Source of the DNA: Microcaldota archaeon
Lineage (GTDB): Archaea > Micrarchaeota > Micrarchaeia > Micrarchaeales > Micrarchaeaceae
Length of the DNA: 34,324 nucleotides
NCBI GenBank assembly: GCA_021792775.1
Contig: JAJYTZ010000008.1
Span: 1-34,324, forward strand
Direction: 5' to 3'
Shown: piece after piece, positions 1 to 6,062 of the stretch
Numbering within the stretch: position 1 is the first letter of the stretch
Layout of the letters: every line of letters starts with the position of its first letter
Made by a program: the position numbers and the translations under genes
The notes under the pieces: model-generated
Databases searched by the model: none
Seen by the model: only the letters and a program-made list of their open reading frames with translations
What the model was told of the DNA's origin: nothing

Positions 1-693
1 GGTGATGCCTTATATTCTGTGATGTGGAAGATGGCGTTTGATGCCGCAGTGTCTATAGGGACGCGCGGCACGGCTTATTTGAATAAGCTGCATGACATGA
101 TTTTTATGACTGATTATGGCCAGTACCTTGATGTGAGACTCGGAAAGGAGTTCGGAATAGACGAATTCGATGAAGATAGCTATTATAAGTCCATACACAT
201 GAAATCCGCCTATTACAGCGTGTACGGGCCGATGCAATGCGGCGCTATAATAGCAGGACACCAGGAAAACGAGGTTATGGATAGAATATCGAAATATGGA
301 ACATACGCCGGCTACGCTTTCCAGATAAAAGACGACATTCTTGACTGCTCTTCCACGGAGGACGTACTTGGAAAGAGCATAGGGAACGATGTCAAGGAAG
401 GTACGAAGACGCTGATACTTATGCATGCGGTACAAAACGCTGGAACGAATTCTCTGGCCAGAATGAAGGAGATATATTCAAAGGGGCCAGGACAGAAAAC
501 CTCCGAAGAGATAAAGTTCGTTCTCGAGAAGTTTGGAGAGTTGGGCTCTTTGACATACGCGGAAAAAAAGGCGGAAGAGTTTACAGAAAAGGCAATCTCG
601 GAGTTTGATAAGCTGGAACATTCGGTAAGCGACCCTAAGCTAAAAAGCCTGGCAAGGGAATCGCTCGGACACGCATCCAGAAGAAGTAAATGA
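1..693 (+). CDS. idsA: Polyprenyl (geranylgeranyl/farnesyl-type) diphosphate synthase, 5' truncated by window
   Basis: The reading frame is open from base 1, so only the C-terminal two thirds is present and the true start lies left of the window. Seen: GDALYS near the first bases, a block typical of trans-isoprenyl diphosphate synthases, and the second aspartate-rich motif DDILD within QIKDDILD (about bases 327-350), followed by a GKSIGNDVKEGTKTL-type segment. The first DDxxD motif and chain-length residues are outside the window. In archaea these enzymes condense isopentenyl diphosphate with allylic diphosphates to make C15-C25 chains for ether lipids. Product length cannot be judged from this part. 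An 8-bp hairpin sits right behind the stop codon. The family call is strong; the archaeal symbol is by analogy. Confidence 0.88.
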   Translation, partial: GDALYSVMWKMAFDAAVSIGTRGTAYLNKLHDMIFMTDYGQYLDVRLGKEFGIDEFDEDSYYKSIHMKSAYYSVYGPMQCGAIIAGHQENEVMDRISKYGTYAGYAFQIKDDILDCSSTEDVLGKSIGNDVKEGTKTLILMHAVQNAGTNSLARMKEIYSKGPGQKTSEEIKFVLEKFGELGSLTYAEKKAEEFTEKAISEFDKLEHSVSDPKLKSLARESLGHASRRSK

Positions 694-696
694 CCA

Positions 697-716
697 CCTG
701 TGCCTTTCGGCACAGG
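697..716 (+). terminator. Hairpin just 3' of the prenyl synthase gene
   Basis: Perfect 8-bp stem CCTGTGCC / GGCACAGG with a TTTC loop, starting 3 nt after the stop codon. No long U-tract follows, so it may be a 3'-end stabilising hairpin rather than an intrinsic terminator. Confidence 0.45.
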
Positions 717-802
717 CATCCTGAGGTTGCCATGGGCATGGCATTATATGATGTCTGGAAAAGTATTTAACTCTTTTTACTTAGCTACAATTTCTTTTAC
801 CT

Positions 803-812
803 GTATATAAAA
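803..812 (+). promoter_or_regulatory. TATA-like box in the 694-961 gap
   Basis: The run TATATAAAAA preceded by a T/C-rich stretch is the best archaeal TATA candidate here. It would start a transcript near 830-838, leaving about 125 nt before the next CDS at 962. That leader can fold (TTGTCT/AGACAA and CTGTG/CACAG hairpins at about 869-906) but matches no RNA family I recognise. No protein-coding frame is evident between 694 and 961. Confidence 0.4.
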
Positions 813-961
813 AAAGGAAGTAATATATACTTTTCTGGATAATGATTATGGGAAGAGTTGCGCTTTGTCTGCGCCGTATAAGATAGACAACTGTGTAAAG
901 CACAGGCTAATCCTGAGAATGAATTGGGCGCGGCAAGCAGGGCTCCTCTTGTGGTATCTAC

Positions 962-1252
962 ATGGGTATGAGAAATCCTGAGGTTGAGCGGATAGCCTCA
1001 AGACTTCCACGTCTGTCTGCCGAACAGTACAGGCAGGCTCTTGTGGAGGTGCTTGAAGAGATCGCCGTTTCGGTCGATACGGCATTAGGGGTACACGATG
1101 TAGACAAGACTGATGAGATGAGGAATAATCTGGGAATAGCGGTAGAGGCGTCGTATGTCGCGGTCGAGGAATCGATTAAGGCTGCGCGCAACTACATATA
1201 TGCAAAGAAGCTGCATGAGAAGGCAGGATTTGTAAGGCAAAGATTCCTCTGA
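962..1252 (+). CDS. Hypothetical small alpha-helical protein
   Basis: A 96-residue protein I do not recognise. It is almost entirely charged/amphipathic helix (ERIASR, ALVEVLEEIA, AVEESIKAARNYIYAKKLHEKA), with no cysteines, membrane segment or catalytic motif. Two ATG codons (962 and 968) could serve as start; no in-frame start exists upstream before a TGA at 920. It ends in a pyrimidine-rich terminator-like tract and stands alone between the prenyl synthase and a methyltransferase gene. Composition matches its neighbours, so I think it is real. Small helical adaptor or nucleic-acid-associated roles are possible but not shown. Confidence 0.6.
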   Translation: MGMRNPEVERIASRLPRLSAEQYRQALVEVLEEIAVSVDTALGVHDVDKTDEMRNNLGIAVEASYVAVEESIKAARNYIYAKKLHEKAGFVRQRFL

Positions 1253-1286
1253 TTTCCTCTCTCTTTTTATTTTTTTGTTGTCTTTC
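1253..1286 (+). terminator. Pyrimidine-rich archaeal-type terminator tract
   Basis: A T/C run containing TTTTTATTTTTTT lies directly behind the stop codon at 1252. U-rich 3' ends without a hairpin are the usual archaeal termination signal. The next gene starts inside or directly after the tract. Confidence 0.5.
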
Positions 1287-1829
1287 ATGCTTATGGAGTC
1301 GTTGATGGTTTTTCCTGGAGTCTATGCGCCGAGAGAGGATTCCTTCCTTCTGGAGGAATGCGTGGAAAGATATGCGAATGGCAGGGTACTTGACTTGGGG
1401 ACCGGCACTGGCATACAAGGAATCGCTGCGGCTTTGAAAGGCTGCGAGGTTACTTTCGTTGACATCGACCCCGAAGCGGTGAGGTGCGCAAAGGTAAATG
1501 CAATTGCAAACGGAATAAGCGGAGAATTCGTGATAAGCGATATGTTTGAGAATGTCAGGGGAAGGTATGACACGGTAATATTCAATCCTCCTTATGTGCC
1601 TACTGATAAAATAGAGGAATTATCCACAGACGGGGGAAAGGATGGCAGGTTCCTTATAGATCGCTTCTGGAGCGAATTTAGAGAGCATTTGACGGACAGA
1701 TATACTGTGATTATACTTGAGAGTTCGCTGAATGGATATGAGTCAGATGTTAGGCGGTTTGGCGCAGAGGTAGTGGCGGCGCGAGACTTCGATTTCGAGA
1801 GAATCGTTGTGCTTAAGGTTTCGGGCTAA
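1287..1829 (+). CDS. HemK2/PrmC-like class I SAM-dependent N5-glutamine methyltransferase
   Basis: Seen: an N-terminal VYAPREDSFLLEE block, SAM-binding motif I VLDLGTGTG, an acidic motif II (VDIDPEAV) and the catalytic NPPYVP motif of N-methyltransferases acting on planar amide or amine nitrogens. At about 180 residues it matches the short archaeal/eukaryotic HemK2 (N6AMT1/Mtq2) type, which lacks the extra N-terminal domain of bacterial PrmC. Family knowledge: these enzymes methylate the GGQ glutamine of release factor aRF1, usually with a Trm112 zinc partner, which is not seen in this window. ATG codons at 1287, 1293 and 1305 all fit; an upstream TTG at 1275 lies in the T-tract and is less likely. 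Confidence 0.82.
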   Translation: MLMESLMVFPGVYAPREDSFLLEECVERYANGRVLDLGTGTGIQGIAAALKGCEVTFVDIDPEAVRCAKVNAIANGISGEFVISDMFENVRGRYDTVIFNPPYVPTDKIEELSTDGGKDGRFLIDRFWSEFREHLTDRYTVIILESSLNGYESDVRRFGAEVVAARDFDFERIVVLKVSG

Positions 1830-1879
1830 TTCGTGTATCGACAACGGCACAGAAACATTTAACAACTTTGGCAGCTTCA

Positions 1880-2040
1880 CTTGTCTGATTCTGTGGACAA
1901 GCTTAGACAAAGCCGAACAGACGCGAGCAAACTTAGGAGGCTCGCGCCGCCAGATGCGAATGCTACTGGCGATCCGCGATGGAGGGCGGTCCGCCTTAGG
2001 AATGAAAGAGCACAGAACAAGAGCAGAAACTCTTTGTTTT
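1880..2040 (+). ncRNA. Candidate structured non-coding RNA (family unknown)
   Basis: The gap between the methyltransferase and reductase genes is GC-richer than its surroundings and holds five consecutive short hairpins: CTTGTC/GACAAG (from about 1880), CGCGAGC/GCTCGCG (about 1922-1946), CGCCAG/CTGGCG (about 1948-1971), a CCGC/GCGG arm (about 1974-1990) and AAAGAG/CTCTTT (about 2004-2037), ending in a CTCTTTGTTTT tract. A weak TATA-like ATTTAACA lies about 25 bp upstream (1857-1864). I could not match it to SRP RNA, RNase P RNA or guide RNA motifs; CACAGAAC near 2011 faintly recalls an RNase P core motif, but the partner strand is missing. An alternative is a 62-aa TTG-start basic ORF over 1881-2069. 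Confidence 0.4.
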
Positions 2041-2058
2041 ATGTTTGCAGGCCTGCTG

Positions 2059-2961
2059 ATGATATATAAAAAGTTAGGAGATACCAGAGAACAGATTCCG
2101 GCGATAGGTCTTGGGACTTGGAAGATACCTGAAGGATCTAAAAAAGGACTTGACGCGATATTAGAGGGATTAGGCGCAGGCGCCAGGTTTATCGATACCG
2201 CAGAGATGTATGCGAATGAACGGCTTGTCGGAAAAGCCATATCCGAGTTTGGCGCGGAGGTCTTCTTGGCCACAAAAGTTTCTCCACATCACTTCAGACA
2301 TGATGATCTGAAAAAGGCATGTTATGCGAGCCTAGGTAGGCTTGGGTTAAAGAGCATTGATTTATATCAACTTCACTGGCCGAACCACTCTGTACCGATA
2401 ATAGAGACAATGAGTGCAATGGAGGAGTTGGTTGATGAGGGCAAGATAAGGCATATAGGAGTAAGCAATTTTACAGTAGAGGAAATGGTAGAGGCGCAGG
2501 AATCTATGAAAAGATATGAGATAGCGGCTAACCAGGTAGAATACAACCCATTCGTAAGAGAGCCTGAAGAAGGGCTGCTCCGGTTTTGCCAGAAGGAACA
2601 TGTGACTCTCATAGCATACAGTCCGCTCGGAAGAGGGCAGCTATTCAATGATAGGGATGCTATGATGGTGCTCCGGAGTATTGCTGCTGGGCACGGTGCG
2701 ACAGAAGCGCAGATTGTCCTGAATTACCTTGTGTCTAAGAAGAACGTGGTTGCGATTCCGAAGTCTTCTGACGTAAAACACGTCAAAGAGAATGTCTCTT
2801 CTGTTGATTTCAGGCTTTCCGGAACAGAGATCGCTAAGCTTGATAGTCTGGGGAACGGGGTATGCAGGCCGCTTGCTGGCAAGGCTCTGAAGCTCTTCCT
2901 TAAGAATACAGGGGCGTGGGCCAGGATAATGGAAAACCTAGAAAAAAGGAGAGGGAAGTGA
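2059..2961 (+). CDS. Aldo/keto reductase
   Basis: A TIM-barrel NAD(P)H-dependent carbonyl reductase. Seen: KLGDTREQIPAIGLGTW at the N-terminus, the catalytic tetrad D and Y in FIDTAEMYANE, K in LATKVSP and H in YQLHWPNH, then GVSNF, NQVEYNPF, YSPLGRG and the cofactor-phosphate segment AIPKSSD. Length (about 300 residues) is normal. The frame is open upstream to 1807, but only the sequence from ATG 2059 (MIYKKLGD) resembles family N-termini; ATG 2041 is the alternative. The substrate cannot be inferred. It stands alone between the putative ncRNA and a convergent GIY-YIG-like gene whose end is 6 bp away. Confidence 0.88.
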   Translation: MIYKKLGDTREQIPAIGLGTWKIPEGSKKGLDAILEGLGAGARFIDTAEMYANERLVGKAISEFGAEVFLATKVSPHHFRHDDLKKACYASLGRLGLKSIDLYQLHWPNHSVPIIETMSAMEELVDEGKIRHIGVSNFTVEEMVEAQESMKRYEIAANQVEYNPFVREPEEGLLRFCQKEHVTLIAYSPLGRGQLFNDRDAMMVLRSIAAGHGATEAQIVLNYLVSKKNVVAIPKSSDVKHVKENVSSVDFRLSGTEIAKLDSLGNGVCRPLAGKALKLFLKNTGAWARIMENLEKRRGK

Positions 2962-2967
2962 ACGCGC

Positions 2968-3564
2968 TCAGTATCTGAGAACAGGGGCGAGTATTCCTTT
3001 CTTCTCGAGCCACTTGTAAGTGTCTTCAAGCGCCTTGTCAAATGCGATTTCGTCCCTCTTGGTCATTGTGTGCTTTCCTTCTGGAACTTTCCACATTCCG
3101 GATTCCCTTACTTTCTTGACTTTTGACAGGTTACCTGCCCAGTCCCTTGATGGAATGCAGTAAAGGCAGTTAGAGAGCACGCCTGCCAGATATTCAACCG
3201 TATCTGAGCTCTGAGGTTTTTTATCGATAACTAAGAATCTAAAGGAGAGGTGCTCCTTCATCATCCCTATGAACTTCTTTTCGCTGAGCTCTCTTTTTGA
3301 GGAGAGTGCTTTGTGCATGCTCTTTGTGAGATGCACAGATCCGAAATCTTTTCCGAAGTGCGACTCTATCTCCTCTGCAAGCCTTCCGTCTATATGGGAA
3401 TCGACGTGCACGACCCTCTGCATAGAGCCGCCATGTCCCCAATGCTCGCCGCTCTCATAGAAGAAGTATATCCCATTTATCGGCAGAAGCTTTTTGTTGA
3501 AAGGAAACTTGAACATAGGAAGAGTATCTAGCTTCTTGTGTACCACCATACATGCGTCTGACAT
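2968..3564 (-). CDS. GIY-YIG-like domain protein
   Basis: 198 residues. Seen at residues 25-60: LPINGIYFFYESGEHWGHGG followed by QRVVHVDSH, then RLAEEIESHFGKDFGS. This matches the arrangement of a GIY-YIG fold family in which the second motif is degenerate (VVHVDSH instead of YIG) and an HF or HY pair ends the core. The rest (about 100-198) is helical and ends DKALEDTYKWLEKKG. GIY-YIG domains cut or repair DNA or RNA; whether this copy is catalytic is unclear because the canonical second tyrosine is replaced. A TATA-like AATAATAAA lies about 30 bp upstream on the minus strand. It opens the accessory stretch that also carries mobile-element debris. The fold call is by eye. Confidence 0.6.
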   Translation of the reverse strand: MSDACMVVHKKLDTLPMFKFPFNKKLLPINGIYFFYESGEHWGHGGSMQRVVHVDSHIDGRLAEEIESHFGKDFGSVHLTKSMHKALSSKRELSEKKFIGMMKEHLSFRFLVIDKKPQSSDTVEYLAGVLSNCLYCIPSRDWAGNLSKVKKVRESGMWKVPEGKHTMTKRDEIAFDKALEDTYKWLEKKGILAPVLRY

Positions 3565-3654
3565 CTTATCCCCTGTTATTGGAGAGTGAGAGTTTATTAT
3601 TCCTTCTGCTACCCAAATAACCCTTTTTACAATGTTTTAGGATGCTTCGCTACT

Positions 3655-3828
3655 TCAATATCGTCTTAGGCTTATATCTGCCTTTCTTGATGCTTCTACG
3701 ACTTCAATTAACATCTTGGTGGCATCCGCATATGGAAAGTAGCCATTCCTTACTTGAGAAACAACCTCTCTCAATTTTTCTTCGTTGGCTCTTCTTTGCT
3801 CCGAATTTACACTTCTATTATATCTCAA
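3655..3828 (-). CDS. Hypothetical 57-aa protein, TTG start (possible fragment)
   Basis: This frame reads as plausible protein: acidic-basic helical segment ANEEKLREVVSQVRNG, then YFPYADATKMLIEVVEASRK, ending ISLRRY before TGA. Only a TTG is available as start; no ATG or GTG in the frame is in a sensible place, so it could be a fragment of a longer lost gene. It is divergent from the DUF2080-like gene and shares its AT-rich control region. I do not recognise the family. The 3565-3654 stretch contains nothing else that I can interpret. Confidence 0.35.
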   Translation of the reverse strand: MRYNRSVNSEQRRANEEKLREVVSQVRNGYFPYADATKMLIEVVEASRKADISLRRY

Positions 3829-3834
3829 CCGAAA

Positions 3835-3862
3835 GGTATATATGTTTATACTTTGTATAAAC
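3835..3862 (+). promoter_or_regulatory. TATA box plus perfect inverted-repeat operator
   Basis: A TATA element GGTATATATG (3835-3844) lies 22-31 bp before the ATG at 3866, right for a leaderless transcript. Between them is a perfect 8-bp inverted repeat GTTTATAC-TTT-GTATAAAC (3844-3862) that would overlap RNA polymerase binding. This is the layout of a repressor operator, possibly acting on both divergent genes. Confidence 0.5.
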
Positions 3863-3865
3863 TTT

Positions 3866-4024
3866 ATGTCACGAGTTAAGATAAAAGAAAGGGCAGAGAT
3901 AAAAGTAAGCGGGATAGTTGGATTTCTAGAAGGAAAAGTAACACCGATAGGTAATGGTGCGAAGATAGGATGTCCAAAAGAGTTCGTTGGACGGAGGGTT
4001 TACATAATTTTCCTAAAAGACTAA
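3866..4024 (+). CDS. DUF2080-like transposon-associated small protein
   Basis: 52 residues from ATG 3866 with no room upstream for more domain. The second half, EGKVTPIGNGAKIGCPKEFVGRRVYIIFL, follows the pattern of the archaeal DUF2080 transposase-associated family (a short beta-rich, AbrB/SpoVT-like protein with an xVKPxGNGAxIxVPKxWxGKxVxVxxL core). Those proteins are usually found beside transposase genes; none is intact here, although a decayed transposase lies 1 kb downstream. Behind the inverted repeat it could be an autoregulator, as AbrB-fold antitoxins often are, but that is inference. Confidence 0.65.
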   Translation: MSRVKIKERAEIKVSGIVGFLEGKVTPIGNGAKIGCPKEFVGRRVYIIFLKD

Positions 4025-4052
4025 TTCTACCTCAAAGCCGCGAGATGCAAAA

Positions 4053-4062
4053 GGTATAAAAG
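4053..4062 (+). promoter_or_regulatory. TATA box for the 4103 surface-protein gene
   Basis: GGTATAAAAG, about 45 bp ahead of the TTG start, predicts transcription from about 4078-4085 and thus a short leader. Confidence 0.5.
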
Positions 4063-4102
4063 TATTGGCTAGCATCTAATTATAGCTTTAGGGCATGGTT
4101 GA

Positions 4103-4915
4103 TTGGACAGTAAAAATCGGAAAGTGGATAATGGGGAACGTCCAAGGAAACGCCATATTATCAGAAATATAGTTTTGGTTGTGGTTCTGGTGGTCCTTAT
4201 AGGTATGGGGGCATTCTATTACTTGTACCTGAGTGGAGGAATCGCGAATGTGGTCCTCGAATCCGCGACAAACTCTTCGAGACTTAGTGGCGCGATGCTC
4301 CAAAAGTTTAACACTTATAAGGAGATTGGGATGAGCTACAATGGAACAATAACAGGTAATGTGATACTGCAGAACGGCGACCCTTATATATACGCAGTTT
4401 TCAATATCTCAATGGAAAAATACTACAATGACACTAGGATAACTTTTACGATGCAACACAGCATGCTCCTGACCGGTGTTTCAAGCCTGAGTGCAGTTAT
4501 AATATCTGAGGACAATGGGAGCACCGTATATGCATGCTATGATGAGAATAATACAGGGTATGCGTGCAATGCGACCGGTGGAAGTGCGCTATACGCATTG
4601 AAACACTTGACCCGCATCTTCGGCATTACGGGCTTTAGCAACACCACAATAAGCAATGTGGCCCCTAGTTTATACGATGGACAGGCGTGCTGGAGGGTAA
4701 ACGGCACGACAACCATCAACTCTAAATTTCTTGATGGTCTGCTAGGAGCAAAGCCAGATACTTCTTTCTACGCCTGCATATCACCGACATATTATACTCC
4801 TCTCAGTTTGGAAGTTTTTATGACAGGAAACCAGAGCACCTCGCTGTTTATCAACATGTACAACTTAACAGTGACAAATGCAACTTCTGAGGCGCAGGTC
4901 ACCACACTTCCGTAA
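4103..4915 (+). CDS. Membrane-anchored, sequon-rich extracellular protein
   Basis: 270 residues. A basic N-terminus (ERPRKRH) is followed by one hydrophobic segment (about residues 20-45, IVLVVVLVVLIGMGAFYYLYL), so the rest should lie outside the cell. The exposed part has 12 N-x-S/T glycosylation sequons and four or five cysteines (pairs near YACYDENN/YACNATG and ACWR/YACIS) suited to disulfides. No known catalytic domain is visible. The start is uncertain: TTG 4103 gives this frame, while an ATG at 4095 is in another frame and closes after 25 codons. The layout resembles the larger surface protein at 12519. Function unknown; an S-layer-associated or binding protein is possible. Confidence 0.7.
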   Translation: MDSKNRKVDNGERPRKRHIIRNIVLVVVLVVLIGMGAFYYLYLSGGIANVVLESATNSSRLSGAMLQKFNTYKEIGMSYNGTITGNVILQNGDPYIYAVFNISMEKYYNDTRITFTMQHSMLLTGVSSLSAVIISEDNGSTVYACYDENNTGYACNATGGSALYALKHLTRIFGITGFSNTTISNVAPSLYDGQACWRVNGTTTINSKFLDGLLGAKPDTSFYACISPTYYTPLSLEVFMTGNQSTSLFINMYNLTVTNATSEAQVTTLP

Positions 4916-5046
4916 TCTTCATATATACCTGCGATTGATTGCCTGAGTATGAACTATTTAAACCCTATGTATTTTCTGGCTTTGTGTAGCATTCCGAAAT
5001 ATTGTCCTCTCGTCAAAAGATAAAGAGCTCTCTAAACGACCATCTT

Positions 5047-5446
5047 ATGAAAAAACTGAACAGACGTAAGGAGTCGTAGGTACAAGAAGGCCAAACTTTA
5101 CGATATACAACCAGGTAGGTGTGGAAGGCCATCGAAACCTATCGATATTAATCAGCGTTTACTTGTGCTGAAAAGATAGTATAGGGAATCGTTATGTGCA
5201 ACCTCTATGGAAAGAGTACTTGAGATGGAAGAAAATCTACATATACCACACGATACCACACACAGAATACTAGCATAGGCTGGTAGGGTTGAATTTGTGG
5301 ATAACAAGATAGGGAGTAAGAGTTTATTAACTTTCTATGCGAAACATTATGGAGTTTACACCGTGATTTACTTGGGACAGGTGTCCGCATTTCCCTCCGA
5401 CTCCAACAAGCGCAAGGCCGATTATTACCCGGGTTCATTGGAATGA
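5047..5446 (+). pseudogene. Decayed IS481-like transposase remnant
   Basis: The 530-bp gap after the surface protein carries a broken protein. From 5081 one frame reads YKKAKLYDIQPGRCGRPSKP, IDINQRLLVLKR-stop-YRESLCATSMERVLEMEENL, HIPHDTTHRILA-stop-AGRVEFVDNKIG, then GVYTVIYLGQVSAFPSDSNK and RKADYYPGSLE before TGA 5446. A short segment MKKLNRRKES (5047-5076) precedes it in a shifted frame. The GRP linker, the helix-turn-helix ending in HxTxHRIL and the later LGxxxxFPSDSNKRKA segment follow the order of archaeal IS481/rve transposases, but the stretch between the HTH and that segment is much shortened and most of the catalytic core and C-terminus are gone. Two in-frame stops, one frameshift and the deletion make it non-functional. 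4916-5046 holds nothing else recognisable. Confidence 0.65.
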
Positions 5447-5818
5447 TTATGCATCAATATCAAAAAAACCCAACTTTCCGTTCATCTCCCTTGGTTTTTC
5501 GAAAAGTTCCGCTCCATCCAGCAGGAATCCGTAGGCGGGAATCTTGTAGTTCTGTGCCATGTGCAGCGCATAATCCCCTGCCAGCTCTTCTCTGTTATTG
5601 TATCTCTTCACCCCGTAGATGCGCGCCTTTCCTATTACTGCGCCTCTTGCCAACGCTTCTCCAATGCCAAGCCTGTCTGCTGCTTCCGAATCCAGCTTTT
5701 TAGAGGCATGCACAAGGAACCAGCCTCTGTAGCGCGTATTCCAGCTCCAGAGCTCTATCCTTTTCCTTCCGCTAGAAACAAGCTGTGCGTACGGCTGCAT
5801 GAGCGATAAACATTTCAT
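5447..5818 (-). CDS. ASCH-domain protein
   Basis: 123 residues. The N-terminus MKCLSLMQPYAQLVSSGRK, then KRIELWSW and RYRGWFLVHASKK, is characteristic of the ASCH (PUA-like beta-barrel) family, with G-A-V-I-G-KARI in the middle strand region. ASCH proteins bind RNA or act as small amidohydrolases on modified nucleosides (YqfB type); which applies here cannot be told. Complete length for a stand-alone ASCH protein. A TATA-like ATATAATAAA about 25-30 bp upstream on the minus strand supports ATG 5818. The gene ends directly against the decayed transposase. Confidence 0.75.
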   Translation of the reverse strand: MKCLSLMQPYAQLVSSGRKRIELWSWNTRYRGWFLVHASKKLDSEAADRLGIGEALARGAVIGKARIYGVKRYNNREELAGDYALHMAQNYKIPAYGFLLDGAELFEKPREMNGKLGFFDIDA

Positions 5819-5878
5819 GAGGTAAATTTCAGACGGAGATTTATTATATCTTGTGAACTCGCCGTTGGATTCTAAATT

Positions 5879-6002
5879 CGCCAGGGTAGGGATTTGAACC
5901 CTAAAGCCCTTACGGGCACTGGTTTGCCTGTCACATCACCAATCAGCTCTTGATGTTCTTCGAACTCAAGACCAGCGCGATACCAGTTTCTGCCACCCTG
6001 GC
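5879..6002 (-). tRNA. tRNA-Ser(UGA) with a 40-nt intron at 37/38
   Basis: Read on the minus strand: acceptor GCCAGGG/CCCTGGC, discriminator G73 as expected for serine, anticodon stem CTGGT/ACCAG, anticodon TGA (plus bases 5966-5968), a long variable arm with GCCC-GTAA-GGGC, and T arm TAGGG-TTCAAAT-CCCTA. CCA is not encoded. The D stem is weak: G10-C25 and C11-G24 pair, but A12 faces C23 and G13 faces U22. Between G37 and A38 lies a 40-nt insert. The tRNA is divergent from the HerA-like gene starting about 60 bp away. Confidence 0.9.
5925..5964 (-). other. tRNA-Ser intron with bulge-helix-bulge splice sites
   Basis: The insert begins after G37 and ends before A38. The exon bases C32-U33-U34-G35 can pair with CAGG at the intron 3' side, giving a 4-bp helix flanked by 3-nt bulges AG^T and CA^A, the canonical substrate of the archaeal tRNA splicing endonuclease. 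Inside, CATCA/TGATG forms a terminal hairpin. Confidence 0.75.
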
Positions 6003-6062
6003 TTAGAGATATTTGACTGAGAAAGATTAAAGTCGTTTTGCCTTCGGGCTTTGTGTGATTAT

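Noticed and set aside
835-961. C/D-box sRNA or other RNA in the leader before the 962 gene
   Set aside because: Only near-matches to box C (ATGATTA) and a lone CTGA; hairpins are short, so not called as an RNA gene.
1807-2058. N-terminal 84-residue extension of the aldo/keto reductase
   Set aside because: Does not resemble the family N-terminus and overlaps the methyltransferase end; the stretch is better explained as an RNA or spacer.
3642-3860. Plus-strand 72-aa hydrophobic frame
   Set aside because: Lies opposite the more protein-like minus-strand frame and lacks a promoter or start context.
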